From Bacillota bacterium (GTDB lineage: Bacteria > Bacillota > Clostridia > Christensenellales > Borkfalkiaceae): 64,000 nt of DNA. The DNA is taken from contig QAKE01000078.1 of assembly GCA_003343995.1 (NCBI GenBank), positions 1-64,000 on the forward strand, read 5' to 3'. Below, in pieces: positions 1-7,108 of the stretch; within the stretch, counting starts at the first letter, position 1; each line of letters begins with the position of its first letter. Below the pieces are notes generated by a model. The model saw nothing but the letters and a program-made list of their open reading frames with translations. It was not told the DNA's origin and did not search any database. The position numbers were made by a program, and so were the translations under genes.

Positions 1-41
1 GTTTTAAAAAATTAAAATTTTTAAGTAAGGAGAAAAAAGTT

Positions 42-584
42 ATGAAAAAGTTTGTTTGTTCCGTTTGCGGTTACGTACACGAAGGCGACAGCGCGCCGGA
101 TTTTTGTCCGGTATGCAAAGCGCCTAAGGAAAAATTCACCGAACAAGGCGATATGACTTGGGCGGCGGAGCACGTCGTCGGCGTTGCGTCGGACGTTGCG
201 GAGGACATCAAAAACGATTTGAGAATGAACTTCAACGGCGAATGTTCGGAAGTGGGCATGTATCTCGCCATGAGCCGCGTCGCTTTCCGCGAAGGTTATC
301 CCGAAGTCGGCTTGTACTATGAAAAAGCGGCTTACGAAGAGGCGGAGCACGCCGCTAAATTTGCGGAATTGCTCGGCGAAGTGGTCACGCCCTCCACGAA
401 AAAGAACTTGGAACTGCGCGTCGCTGCGGAAAACGGCGCGACGGCGGGAAAGACGGATTTGGCGAAACGCGCGAAGGCGGCGAACCTCGACGCCATCCAC
501 GACACCGTGCACGAAATGGCGCGCGACGAAGCGCGTCACGGCAAAGCGTTCGAAGGCCTTTTGAAGAGATACTTCAATAAATAA
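42..584 (+). CDS. rbr: Reverse rubrerythrin (rubredoxin domain first)
   Basis: Cytoplasmic non-haem iron peroxidase of anaerobes that reduces hydrogen peroxide with electrons passed through a rubredoxin-type centre. The 180-residue product opens with a rubredoxin-like FeCys4 site (Cys6, Cys9, Cys22, Cys25), followed by a ferritin-like four-helix domain with Glu/ExxH pairs (for example in EEAEHAAKF and RDEARHGKAF) that would hold a di-iron site. In classical rubrerythrin the rubredoxin domain is at the C-terminus; here the order is reversed, as in clostridial reverse rubrerythrins. An AAGGAG ribosome site at 26-31 supports the ATG. It stands alone, followed by a hairpin terminator. Confidence 0.92.
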   Translation: MKKFVCSVCGYVHEGDSAPDFCPVCKAPKEKFTEQGDMTWAAEHVVGVASDVAEDIKNDLRMNFNGECSEVGMYLAMSRVAFREGYPEVGLYYEKAAYEEAEHAAKFAELLGEVVTPSTKKNLELRVAAENGATAGKTDLAKRAKAANLDAIHDTVHEMARDEARHGKAFEGLLKRYFNK

Positions 585-602
585 GTTAAAAAAACACGAC
601 GG

Positions 603-635
603 GAGCGGGCGGGATCGTCCGCTCTTGAATTTTTA
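603..635 (+). terminator. Rho-independent terminator after rubrerythrin gene
   Basis: Stem GAGCGGGC (603-610) pairs with GTCCGCTC (617-624), with one G-T pair and loop GGGATC, followed by TTGAATTTTT. Confidence 0.6.
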
Positions 636-646
636 AAAGGATTGCC

Positions 647-675
647 TTGCAAATCGCCGCAAAGCGTGATAAAAT
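647..675 (+). promoter_or_regulatory. Promoter TTGCAA-17-TAAAAT for metallopeptidase gene
   Basis: A TTGCAA box at 647-652 and a TAAAAT box at 670-675 are 17 bases apart. The usual start distance of about 7 bases would place the transcript's first base on the GTG codon at 682, so the message would have no leader. Confidence 0.6.
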
Positions 676-681
676 ATCGTT

Positions 682-1335
682 GTGGAAAGAAAATATCGTC
701 TGCGCGTCGGCGAGCTGACTATCGCCGTCGAACGCAAAAACATCAAGAATCTGCATCTGCGCGTCGGGCGGACGGGGAATATTTCCCTTACCGCGCCGCT
801 GTTCGTGTCCGAATGTGAAATCGAAAGTTTCGCGCTTTCCAAGTACGCGTGGCTGAAAAAACATCTGCAAACGGCAAAGTCGGAGGATTATCGCGCGTTT
901 GTCCGCGGCGGAACGGTGACGGTTTTCGGCGAAAATTATCCCGTCATGTTCGGTAAAAAGAGCGGTTTTTTCGGCGGCGCGTTGGTTTTGAACTGCGAGG
1001 AAAAGGATATAGAGCGGTACGCCGCGCGGGAATTGAAAAAGGTTCTCGTGAAAAAAATCGAAGACCGCCTGCCCTATTGGGAGGAAAAAACGGGGTTGAA
1101 ATGCGCCTGTTTTATCGTGCGCGACATGAAAACCCGCTGGGGCACGTGCAATATACAAACGGGAAAAATCTGCATCAACCTGCAGCTCGTCAAAAAGAAC
1201 GCGGAGTGTCTCGATTATATCATCGTGCACGAATTGGGGCACTTGATCAACCGTTATCACGACAAGCGTTTTTACAATTACATGCGCTATAACTTTAAAG
1301 ATTACGAGCGCGTGCGCAAAAGTCTGAAAGAATAA
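682..1335 (+). CDS. YgjP/SprT-type zinc metallopeptidase (DUF45)
   Basis: Predicted cytoplasmic metal-dependent hydrolase of the YgjP/DUF45 family, 217 residues; the cellular substrate of the family is not settled. The zinc motif HELGH (His183, Glu184, His187) with a third ligand His193 in RYHDKRF is intact, preceded by the family's MKTRWGTC stretch. The N-terminus matches the usual family start. The GTG at 682 is the only possible upstream start, because an in-frame TAA lies at 670-672 and no ribosome site precedes it. The promoter sits immediately upstream, so translation is probably leaderless. It is a single-gene unit. Confidence 0.82.
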   Translation: MERKYRLRVGELTIAVERKNIKNLHLRVGRTGNISLTAPLFVSECEIESFALSKYAWLKKHLQTAKSEDYRAFVRGGTVTVFGENYPVMFGKKSGFFGGALVLNCEEKDIERYAARELKKVLVKKIEDRLPYWEEKTGLKCACFIVRDMKTRWGTCNIQTGKICINLQLVKKNAECLDYIIVHELGHLINRYHDKRFYNYMRYNFKDYERVRKSLKE

Positions 1336-1339
1336 AGGG

Positions 1340-1368
1340 AACAAATAATCGCGGCGTTGCATATCATA
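1340..1368 (+). promoter_or_regulatory. Possible mother-cell sigma-K-like promoter
   Basis: An AC at 1341-1342 is followed after 17 bases by CATATCATA (1360-1368), which fits the sigma-K minus-10 pattern CATAnnnTA, and a G precedes it as in the consensus. The site lies about 60 bases upstream of the collagen-like gene. The pattern is short, so this is inference only. Confidence 0.35.
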
Positions 1369-1426
1369 TTATGACGGCAAAAAGACTATAACGATATAGT
1401 TTTACATAAGAAAAGGAGGTTTTTTT

Positions 1427-2440
1427 ATGTCATGTTTTTGTTGTAATAATAATTCAAACGGCAACTGCAACTGCCGCGGAAATAACGACTGCTGCGGCCG
1501 CAGGCTGCTGTTGGTGCCGCAGCCCGTCATCGGTCCGCAAGGCCCGCAGGGATTGCAGGGTGTGCAGGGCCCGCAAGGACCGACCGGTCCGCAGGGGCCT
1601 GCCGGAACGGGAGCAACCGGACCGCAAGGCCCTGTCGGCGCACAAGGTCCGGTCGGGCCGCAGGGGCCGATCGGTGCGCAAGGTCCCATCGGCGTAACGG
1701 GCCCGACCGGTCCTACCGGTCCGACGGGTCCCACGGGCGCAACCGGCCCTGCGGGTGCCGCGGGCGCGACGGGAGCAACCGGCGCGCAAGGTCCAGTCGG
1801 TCCCACGGGCGCAACCGGCCCTGCTGGTGCCACGGGCGCGACGGGCGCAGCCGGCGCGCAAGGTCCTGTCGGTCCCACGGGTGCAACGGGTGCAACCGGC
1901 CCTGCGGGTGCCACAGGCGCGACGGGAGCAACCGGCGCGCAAGGTCCAGTCGGTCCTACGGGTGCAACCGGTCCTGCGGGTGCCACGGGCGCGACGGGCG
2001 CAACCGGCGCGCAAGGTCCTATCGGTCCTACGGGCGCAACCGGCCCTGCGGGTACTGCCGACGCGATTACGGCAGGGAACGCCGCGCAATCGGTTGCGAC
2101 CGGCGCGCAGATCGACTTAACGCAGCTTGCCGCAACGCCCGCAACGACGATGGCGGTAGCGGCAAACGCCGTCACCATTCCCGCGGGCACGTATCTCGTA
2201 ACGTACGCGTTTAACGGCACTTCCGCTACGGCGGGCGACGTCGTTGTGGAACCCCGTCTGGACGGCACTGCCGTTCCCGATTCGTCCACAACGGTATACG
2301 GTCCCGCCACGCAGTCGGTGGGCGGTTCCAAAACCGTTGTGGTCACGTCCGCGGCGGGCGGCAGTTTAACGCTCTTCAACACTTCGGCAAACACGGTGGA
2401 CTTCACCAACGTGACGCTTTCCGTGCTGAAACTCGTATAA
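1427..2440 (+). CDS. Collagen-like repeat protein, BclA-type
   Basis: Structural protein of 337 residues, resembling the collagen-like glycoproteins of the exosporium or cell surface. Residues 1-35 are Cys/Asn-rich (FCCNNNSNGNC and similar) with no signal peptide. Residues 36-209 form 58 uninterrupted Gly-X-Y triplets rich in GPT, GAT and GPA, which would fold as a trimeric triple helix with Thr available for glycosylation. Residues about 210-337 form a Val/Thr-rich globular domain like the BclA trimerisation head. A strong AAGGAGG site (1413-1419) precedes the ATG. The lack of a secretion signal and the sigma-K-like box argue for assembly onto the spore from the mother cell; that part is inference. 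Confidence 0.85.
   Translation: MSCFCCNNNSNGNCNCRGNNDCCGRRLLLVPQPVIGPQGPQGLQGVQGPQGPTGPQGPAGTGATGPQGPVGAQGPVGPQGPIGAQGPIGVTGPTGPTGPTGPTGATGPAGAAGATGATGAQGPVGPTGATGPAGATGATGAAGAQGPVGPTGATGATGPAGATGATGATGAQGPVGPTGATGPAGATGATGATGAQGPIGPTGATGPAGTADAITAGNAAQSVATGAQIDLTQLAATPATTMAVAANAVTIPAGTYLVTYAFNGTSATAGDVVVEPRLDGTAVPDSSTTVYGPATQSVGGSKTVVVTSAAGGSLTLFNTSANTVDFTNVTLSVLKLV
1532..2053 (+). repeat. Collagen-coding repeat region with 72/81-base units
   Basis: Gly-X-Y coding repeats. The stretch beginning GGCGCGCAAGGTCC recurs at 1781, 1853, 1934 and 2006, giving unit lengths of 72, 81 and 72 bases. The longer unit has one extra Gly-Ala-Thr triplet. All steps are multiples of nine, so gain or loss of units would keep frame and triple-helix register. 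Confidence 0.85.
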
Positions 2441-2449
2441 TCGAAAAGG

Positions 2450-2478
2450 GAAACCGACGGGAAACCGTCGGTTTCTTA
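2450..2478 (+). terminator. Terminator of collagen-like gene
   Basis: GAAACCGACGG and CCGTCGGTTTC form an 11-pair stem with loop GAAA, followed by TTATCTCTT. The U-tract is weak. Confidence 0.65.
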
Positions 2479-2528
2479 TCTCTTGCAAAGTTTGCGCGGG
2501 TAAAACTTGATCAGCCGTTTTATTTCGC

Positions 2529-2558
2529 TTGCCTAAAACGGGGGCGAAATGCTATACT
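2529..2558 (+). promoter_or_regulatory. Promoter TTGCCT-18-TATACT for PHP phosphatase
   Basis: Minus-35-like TTGCCT (2529-2534) and minus-10 TATACT (2553-2558) with an 18-base spacer, 25 bases before the ATG. Inverted arms ATTTCGC (2522-2528) and GCGAAAT (2544-2550) bracket the minus-35 box and could bind a regulator. Confidence 0.6.
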
Positions 2559-2583
2559 GTTTTTAGAAGATAAAGGAGACGGT

Positions 2584-3381
2584 ATGATCGATTTACACAT
2601 TCACACGCGTTTTTCGCACGACAGCAAGGAACAGTTGGAAAACTATATCGAAAGGGCGATCGAGCTGAAGAAAACCGCAATCGGCTTCAGCGATCATTAC
2701 GATTATCGCTGTATCGAATGTAACAGGCAGATCCCGCTGCCCGATCCCGAACGTTATACGGAAACGATTTTTGCCTTAAAGGATAAATACAAAGATCGAA
2801 TCAAGGTGCTCTGCGGGCTGGAAGTGGGCTATTGCGAGGAGGCGATCGATAAAAATCGGGAGCTTTACGAAAAATATCCTTTCGATTATTTCATCAACAG
2901 CGTGCACATGATTCACGGAAAGGATTGTTTTCATAACGAGTTCAGCGTTGGGCTGACGGCAAAGCAAGCGTATGCCCTGTATTTCGAGTGCGTGCTGGAA
3001 AGTTTGAACGCGCCCTATCCCTTTGAAATCATCGGGCACCTTTGCTATGCCTCCCGCTATACGCATTACGAAGATAAGAAAATACGTTACGAAGATTTTA
3101 AGGAGCTGATCGACGAGATTTTAAAGCGGATGATCGAAAAGCGCGTCGCGCTGGAGATCAACACCTCGGCGGGCGGCGCGGGCAGCTTGTTTCTGCCGGA
3201 CACCGATATCGTTTTTCGCTATATCGAACTCGGCGGCGATATGTTTACCTTCGGGAGCGACGCGCACACCGTCTGCCGGTATTGCGATAAAGAACCCGAC
3301 GTCGTATCGGCGCTTCGCAAATTCGGCGTGAAATACGGTTATTATTTCGAAAACAGAAAAGCGGTCAAAGAACCTTTGTAA
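2584..3381 (+). CDS. hisK: PHP-family histidinol-phosphatase
   Basis: Predicted histidinol-phosphate phosphatase (HisK/HisJ type), converting L-histidinol phosphate to histidinol with a polymerase-and-histidinol-phosphatase (PHP) metal site. The 265-residue sequence has the PHP motifs in order: DLHIHTRFSHD at the N-terminus, SDHYDY near residue 37, GLEVGY near 80, the VHMIHG region near 105, and the GSDAHT motif near 225. A GGAGAC ribosome site precedes the ATG. The nearby his operon has a monofunctional HisB without a phosphatase domain, so this gene supplies the missing step. Other PHP phosphoesterases look similar; context makes the histidine role most likely. Confidence 0.82.
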   Translation: MIDLHIHTRFSHDSKEQLENYIERAIELKKTAIGFSDHYDYRCIECNRQIPLPDPERYTETIFALKDKYKDRIKVLCGLEVGYCEEAIDKNRELYEKYPFDYFINSVHMIHGKDCFHNEFSVGLTAKQAYALYFECVLESLNAPYPFEIIGHLCYASRYTHYEDKKIRYEDFKELIDEILKRMIEKRVALEINTSAGGAGSLFLPDTDIVFRYIELGGDMFTFGSDAHTVCRYCDKEPDVVSALRKFGVKYGYYFENRKAVKEPL

Positions 3382-3388
3382 AGAGTGG

Positions 3389-3420
3389 AAAGCGCGGCGA
3401 TTGTCGCGCTTTTGTTTTTT
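3389..3420 (+). terminator. Terminator after hisK
   Basis: AAAGCGCG (3389-3396) pairs with CGCGCTTT (3405-3412) and is followed by TGTTTTTT. Confidence 0.75.
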
Positions 3421-3777
3421 AAAACCGCAACGCCGCTTTTTTGCGGACGGGGCAGAGGTCGTTTTCGGTAAAATCGGGTATAGACGCGTAAAATGCGTGG
3501 AAAACCGCACTTTAATAAATTACAGTCGCGTAAACGATAAAAGTATATAAAACGACAATATTCGCGCTATTGCGATTGAAAACGACAAAAAACAGCCTTT
3601 TTTGTCGTTTTTTTGCTCGTTCGGGGCGGTTTTCAGGTTTTAAAAGCTATTCAGGATATTTTCCGATCGAAAACCGTCGAATAAACGCCTTGCGGCAAAT
3701 GCGAAAAAAATTCCCGTACAACGCGTTCAGACGCGCGATTTTAAGCGAAATTTTTTAAAATTTTTCCCGCAAAACGC
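3421..3777. other. Intergenic region with orphan terminator, no clear gene
   Basis: About 360 bases between two terminated units. A 62-codon frame at 3570-3758 lacks a ribosome site and recognisable sequence, and I do not accept it as a gene. The notable element is a long hairpin at 3579-3611 followed by a T-run, with a weak TTACAG (3520-3525) and TATATA (3544-3549) pair upstream. A short untranslated RNA ending at about 3615 is possible but unproven. The remainder is AT-rich with no further structure that I can see. Confidence 0.5.
3579..3614. terminator. Strong hairpin terminator in the gap, bidirectional in form
   Basis: A-rich arm with core ACGAC (3579-3592) pairs over 14 bases with the T-rich arm with core GTCGT (3598-3611), loop CAGCC, followed by more T. 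No gene ends directly upstream on the + strand. Confidence 0.6.
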
Positions 3778-3806
3778 TTTACTTCTTTATCGAGATAAAG
3801 TATAAT
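3778..3806 (+). promoter_or_regulatory. his operon promoter with candidate HisR operator
   Basis: TTTACT (3778-3783) and a perfect TATAAT (3801-3806) are 17 bases apart. The spacer is almost filled by the inverted repeat CTTTATC-GA-GATAAAG (3785-3800). A TrpR-type repressor bound there would block RNA polymerase. The promoter boxes are seen directly; the operator role is inference from position and symmetry and from the regulator encoded next. Confidence 0.65.
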
Positions 3807-3834
3807 AAGAGCATCAATCTGAGGGAAAAGAGCA

Positions 3835-4137
3835 ATGGATAAAAAAGATCTGGCTCGGCATATCGACGAGCTTTACGAAATTCTTTTGAAACTGAAAACG
3901 AAAGAGGACTGCGAAATGCTGCTTGCGGATTTGTGTACGTTTACGGAAGTGGAGCAGATGGCGCGCCGCGCTTATGCGGCGAAACTGTTTTTGCAGGGCA
4001 ACACCTATAACAACATCATCGGGGAAACGGAGCTCAGCAGCGCCACGCTCAGCCGCATCTCCCGCTGCATCAATCACGGCAGCGGCGGTTACGCAAAGTT
4101 TATCGGCGGCATTTCCCCCGAAGAAAAAGAGGACTGA
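3835..4137 (+). CDS. hisR: TrpR-family regulator YerC/YecD (HisR type)
   Basis: Small all-helical DNA-binding protein of 100 residues, homologous to the Trp repressor. The helix-turn-helix lies around residues 48-85 (ARRAYAAKLFLQGNTYNNII, then SSATLSRISRCI). In Bacillota, YerC/HisR-type proteins have been linked by comparative genomics to control of histidine synthesis genes. Here it is the first gene of the his operon, 6 bases before hisZ, with a palindrome in the shared promoter. It therefore most likely represses its own operon when histidine is plentiful. A GAGGG site precedes the ATG. The effector ligand cannot be read from sequence. Confidence 0.8.
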   Translation: MDKKDLARHIDELYEILLKLKTKEDCEMLLADLCTFTEVEQMARRAYAAKLFLQGNTYNNIIGETELSSATLSRISRCINHGSGGYAKFIGGISPEEKED

Positions 4138-4143
4138 CGGACA

Positions 4144-5217
4144 ATGGATATCGCAAATTTAAGAAAGGAAGAGCGCATCGCCGTAGAACTTTCCTTATAT
4201 TTCAAAAGCCGCGGGTTTGAGGAATATAAGATGGGCGCCTTCGAGGAATATTCCATGTATATGGAAAACCGCGACTTTCTGCTGAGCAAAAACATGGCGG
4301 TGTTTGCGGGGCAGGACGGAAAATTATACGCGCTGCGGCCGGACGTTACCCTTTCCATCGTAAAAAACGCCCGCACAGACGGCGGCACGAAAAAGTTTTT
4401 TTACCGTGAAATGGTATGCCGCCCCGAAAAGGGCAGCAAATCGTATCGGGAAGTTTCGCAGATCGGCGCGGAAGTGATCGGCGAGATCGACCGCGCGGCG
4501 GAAGCGGAAATCATTCTGTTGATCATGAAAACCCTTTGCGCCGTCAACGAAAACTGTCTGCTTGACATTTCTCACATGGGGTATGTGAACGGGCTGGTCG
4601 ACGCGATGGGGATCGAGGAGAACAAAGAAGAGCTCCTGCGGTTTTTAAAAGATAAAAATGCGCACGATTTCGATAAATTCGCCGAGCAGAACGCCGTTTC
4701 AAAGGATAAAGCGGAAGTTTTTAAAAAAGTCGCGGCGCTCGGCGGTCCCGCGGAAAAAGCGCTCGAAAAAGCCAAAGCGCTTGCCTTAAACGAGGAAATG
4801 GCGTCCGCGGCGGAGGATCTTTCCGCACTGCTCGCCGTAACGGGGGAGCTCGGCTTGCTCGATAAAATCAATTTGAATTTTTCCATCGCCAACAACGCCG
4901 ATTATTACAACGGCATTATCTATAACGGATATGTGGCGGGCGTTCCCAAAGCGGTGCTCGGCGGCGGCAGATACGACAAATTGGCGCAAAAATTCGGCAA
5001 AAAGGCGCAGGCGATCGGCTTTGCGCTGTATTTGGGGGAGCTTTCTTCTTATTTCGGGCGGAACGAAGAAAAAATCGACGTGCTGTTACTGTACCGCGAC
5101 GGTCAGGAAGCGGCGGCGCTGAAACGGGCGGAGGAACTGAACGCCGCGGGAAAAAGCGTAAAGATTTCCCGCAGCGCCGACGGGGAAAATTATAAAACGA
5201 CGGAGGATATACGATGA
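4144..5217 (+). CDS. hisZ: ATP phosphoribosyltransferase regulatory subunit HisZ
   Basis: Catalytically inactive class II aminoacyl-tRNA-synthetase homologue that joins short-form HisG into the active hetero-octamer and carries histidine feedback inhibition. The 357 residues show the HisRS-like core: residues about 60-95 with the LRPDVTLSI motif, EVSQIGAEVIG around 100, and the late GGGRYDKL motif near 276. There is no anticodon-binding domain, so this is not histidyl-tRNA synthetase. It sits directly before hisG, whose start overlaps its stop as ATGA. The presence of a short HisG makes the assignment firm. Confidence 0.9.
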   Translation: MDIANLRKEERIAVELSLYFKSRGFEEYKMGAFEEYSMYMENRDFLLSKNMAVFAGQDGKLYALRPDVTLSIVKNARTDGGTKKFFYREMVCRPEKGSKSYREVSQIGAEVIGEIDRAAEAEIILLIMKTLCAVNENCLLDISHMGYVNGLVDAMGIEENKEELLRFLKDKNAHDFDKFAEQNAVSKDKAEVFKKVAALGGPAEKALEKAKALALNEEMASAAEDLSALLAVTGELGLLDKINLNFSIANNADYYNGIIYNGYVAGVPKAVLGGGRYDKLAQKFGKKAQAIGFALYLGELSSYFGRNEEKIDVLLLYRDGQEAAALKRAEELNAAGKSVKISRSADGENYKTTEDIR

Positions 5218-5834
5218 TAAACGTAGCTTTGCCGAAAGGCAGACTTGGCGAAAAGGTGTATAATCTTCTGTCGGAAGCGGGCTTTTCCTGCCGCGAGTTT
5301 ACCACGGGCAACCGCAAACTCGTGTTTACCGACGAGGAAAACGGCGTGAGCTATTTTTGGGTGAAACCCGCGGACTCGGCAAAATACGTGGAGCTCGGCG
5401 CGGCGGACGTCGGCTTTGCGGGAAAGGATATTTTAACGGAAAACGAGCCGGACGTGTACGAGCTGCTCGATTTGAATCTCGGCAAATGCCGCATGTGCGT
5501 CGCCGCGAAATCCGATTATAAGGAAGATACCTTCCGCCCCGTCAAAGTCGCCACGAAATTCGTAAACGTAGCGAAAAACTATTATGCGCAGCTGGGGCGG
5601 GACGCGGAAATCATCAAGCTCAACGGTTCCATCGAACTCGCGCCCATTCTGGGGCTTTCCGACGTCATCGTCGACATCGTGGAAACGGGCGCGACGCTCA
5701 AGGAAAACGATTTGAAAGTGTTTGAAACGATCTTCGACATCAGCACGCGGCTCATCGTAAACAAGGCGTCTTATAAATTCAAATACGAAAAAATCAACGA
5801 AATGGTGAAACGGCTGAAGGAGACGATAAGATGA
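5214..5834 (+). CDS. hisG: ATP phosphoribosyltransferase, short form
   Basis: First enzyme of histidine synthesis; it condenses ATP with PRPP to phosphoribosyl-ATP. At 206 residues it is the short form without the C-terminal regulatory domain and needs HisZ. Visible are the N-terminal ALPKGRLGEK signature and the PRPP-binding segment LSDVIVDIVETGATLKEN around residue 145-162. It overlaps hisZ and hisD by four bases each, a pattern of translational coupling. Confidence 0.95.
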   Translation: MINVALPKGRLGEKVYNLLSEAGFSCREFTTGNRKLVFTDEENGVSYFWVKPADSAKYVELGAADVGFAGKDILTENEPDVYELLDLNLGKCRMCVAAKSDYKEDTFRPVKVATKFVNVAKNYYAQLGRDAEIIKLNGSIELAPILGLSDVIVDIVETGATLKENDLKVFETIFDISTRLIVNKASYKFKYEKINEMVKRLKETIR

Positions 5835-7108
5835 TAACGCCCGTAAAGTACAGCGAAACGCTGAAAAAGGACATATTATCGCGCAGGGAAAGCGACGCGG
5901 CGTATGCCGAAAACGCGGTAAAGGAGATCATCCGCAACGTAAAGGAGCGCGGGGATAAGGCGCTTTACGAATATACCCGTATGTTCGATAAAGCAGAGCT
6001 TTCTTCGCTGAAAGTGAGCGAGGAGGAGCTGCGCGCCGCCCTCTCTTCGGTGGATGAAGAATATCTGAATATTTTGAAAGCCGCGGCGGAAAACATCGCC
6101 GCCTTCCATAAAAAACAGCTTGCAAGCGGCTTTGAACTGCGGGAAAACGGTAAAATTCTGGGGCAGAAGGTCACCCCGCTCGCCTGCGCCGGCATCTATG
6201 TGCCGGGGGGTACGGCGGCGTATCCTTCCACCGTTTTGATGAACGCCGTGCCCGCAAAGGTCGCGGGGGTGGAAAAAATCGTCATGGTCACCCCGCCCGA
6301 TCAAAACGGCAATATCAAGGCGGAAGTGCTCGCGGCGGCGGCGATCGCGGGGGTGAGCGAAATCTATAAAATCGGCGGGGCGCAGGCGATTGCCGCGCTG
6401 GCGTACGGCACGGAAAGCGTGCCGAAAGCCGATAAAATCACGGGGCCGGGCAATATCTTCGTCGCCACGGCAAAACGGCAGGTGTACGGCGCATGCGGTA
6501 TCGACATGATCGCCGGTCCCAGCGAAATTTTAATCATCGCGGACGGTGGCGCGAAGGCGAAGCTCGTCGCCGCGGACATGCTCTCGCAGGCGGAGCACGA
6601 TAAACTCGCCGCGGCGGTGCTCGTTACCGACAGCGGGCGGCTGGCGGAAGAGGTCGCAAAGGAGCTGGAAAGGCAAGTCGGACTTCTTCCCCGCGCGGAA
6701 ATCGCGGAAGCGTCCTTAAAAAACAACGGTAAAATCATTCTGACAAAGGACCTTGCCGAGGCCGCCGCCGTTTCCGACGCTCTCGCGCCGGAGCATTTGG
6801 AGCTTTGCGTGAAAGAGCCCTTTGTTTTGCTGGATAAAATCCGCAACGCCGGTTCGGTGTTTCTCGGCTACAATACGCCGGAGGCGGCGGGGGATTACTT
6901 TGCGGGAACGAACCACACGCTCCCCACCGGCGGCAGCGCGCGCTTTTCCTCCGCGCTGGGCGCGAACGATTTCGTCAAAACGGTGCAATATATCTGTTAC
7001 GACGAAAGCGCGTTGCGAAGGGAAGGCGACGCTATCGTGAAATTCGCCCGTTCCGAGGGGCTGGACGCCCACGCCGAAAGCGTGAAAGCGAGGTTGCAAG
7101 ATGAGTAA
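5831..7108 (+). CDS. hisD: Histidinol dehydrogenase
   Basis: Zinc-dependent NAD enzyme that oxidises histidinol twice, to histidine, the last step of the pathway. The 425 residues are the usual length. Seen are the GIYVPGGTAAYPSTVLMNA segment, the TGPGNIFVATAKR motif, DMIAGPSEI, MLSQAEHD and the late ALAPEHLEL and GTNHTLPTGG motifs, with expected zinc and catalytic Glu/His residues. It overlaps hisG at its start and hisC by eight bases at its end. Confidence 0.96.
   Translation: MITPVKYSETLKKDILSRRESDAAYAENAVKEIIRNVKERGDKALYEYTRMFDKAELSSLKVSEEELRAALSSVDEEYLNILKAAAENIAAFHKKQLASGFELRENGKILGQKVTPLACAGIYVPGGTAAYPSTVLMNAVPAKVAGVEKIVMVTPPDQNGNIKAEVLAAAAIAGVSEIYKIGGAQAIAALAYGTESVPKADKITGPGNIFVATAKRQVYGACGIDMIAGPSEILIIADGGAKAKLVAADMLSQAEHDKLAAAVLVTDSGRLAEEVAKELERQVGLLPRAEIAEASLKNNGKIILTKDLAEAAAVSDALAPEHLELCVKEPFVLLDKIRNAGSVFLGYNTPEAAGDYFAGTNHTLPTGGSARFSSALGANDFVKTVQYICYDESALRREGDAIVKFARSEGLDAHAESVKARLQDE

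Noticed and set aside
1781..2053. Regular short repeats that could suggest a CRISPR array
   Set aside because: The repeats are coding, without unique spacers, in frame with Gly-X-Y, and no cas gene is near.
1402..2409. Long antisense reading frame (335 codons) opposite the collagen-like gene
   Set aside because: It mirrors the Gly-X-Y repeats (Pro/Val/Ala repeats), has no ribosome site and no independent family; it is a by-product of codon composition.
3570..3758. 62-codon frame in the gap before the his operon
   Set aside because: No ribosome site, composition unlike neighbouring genes, covers a terminator hairpin and no recognisable motif.
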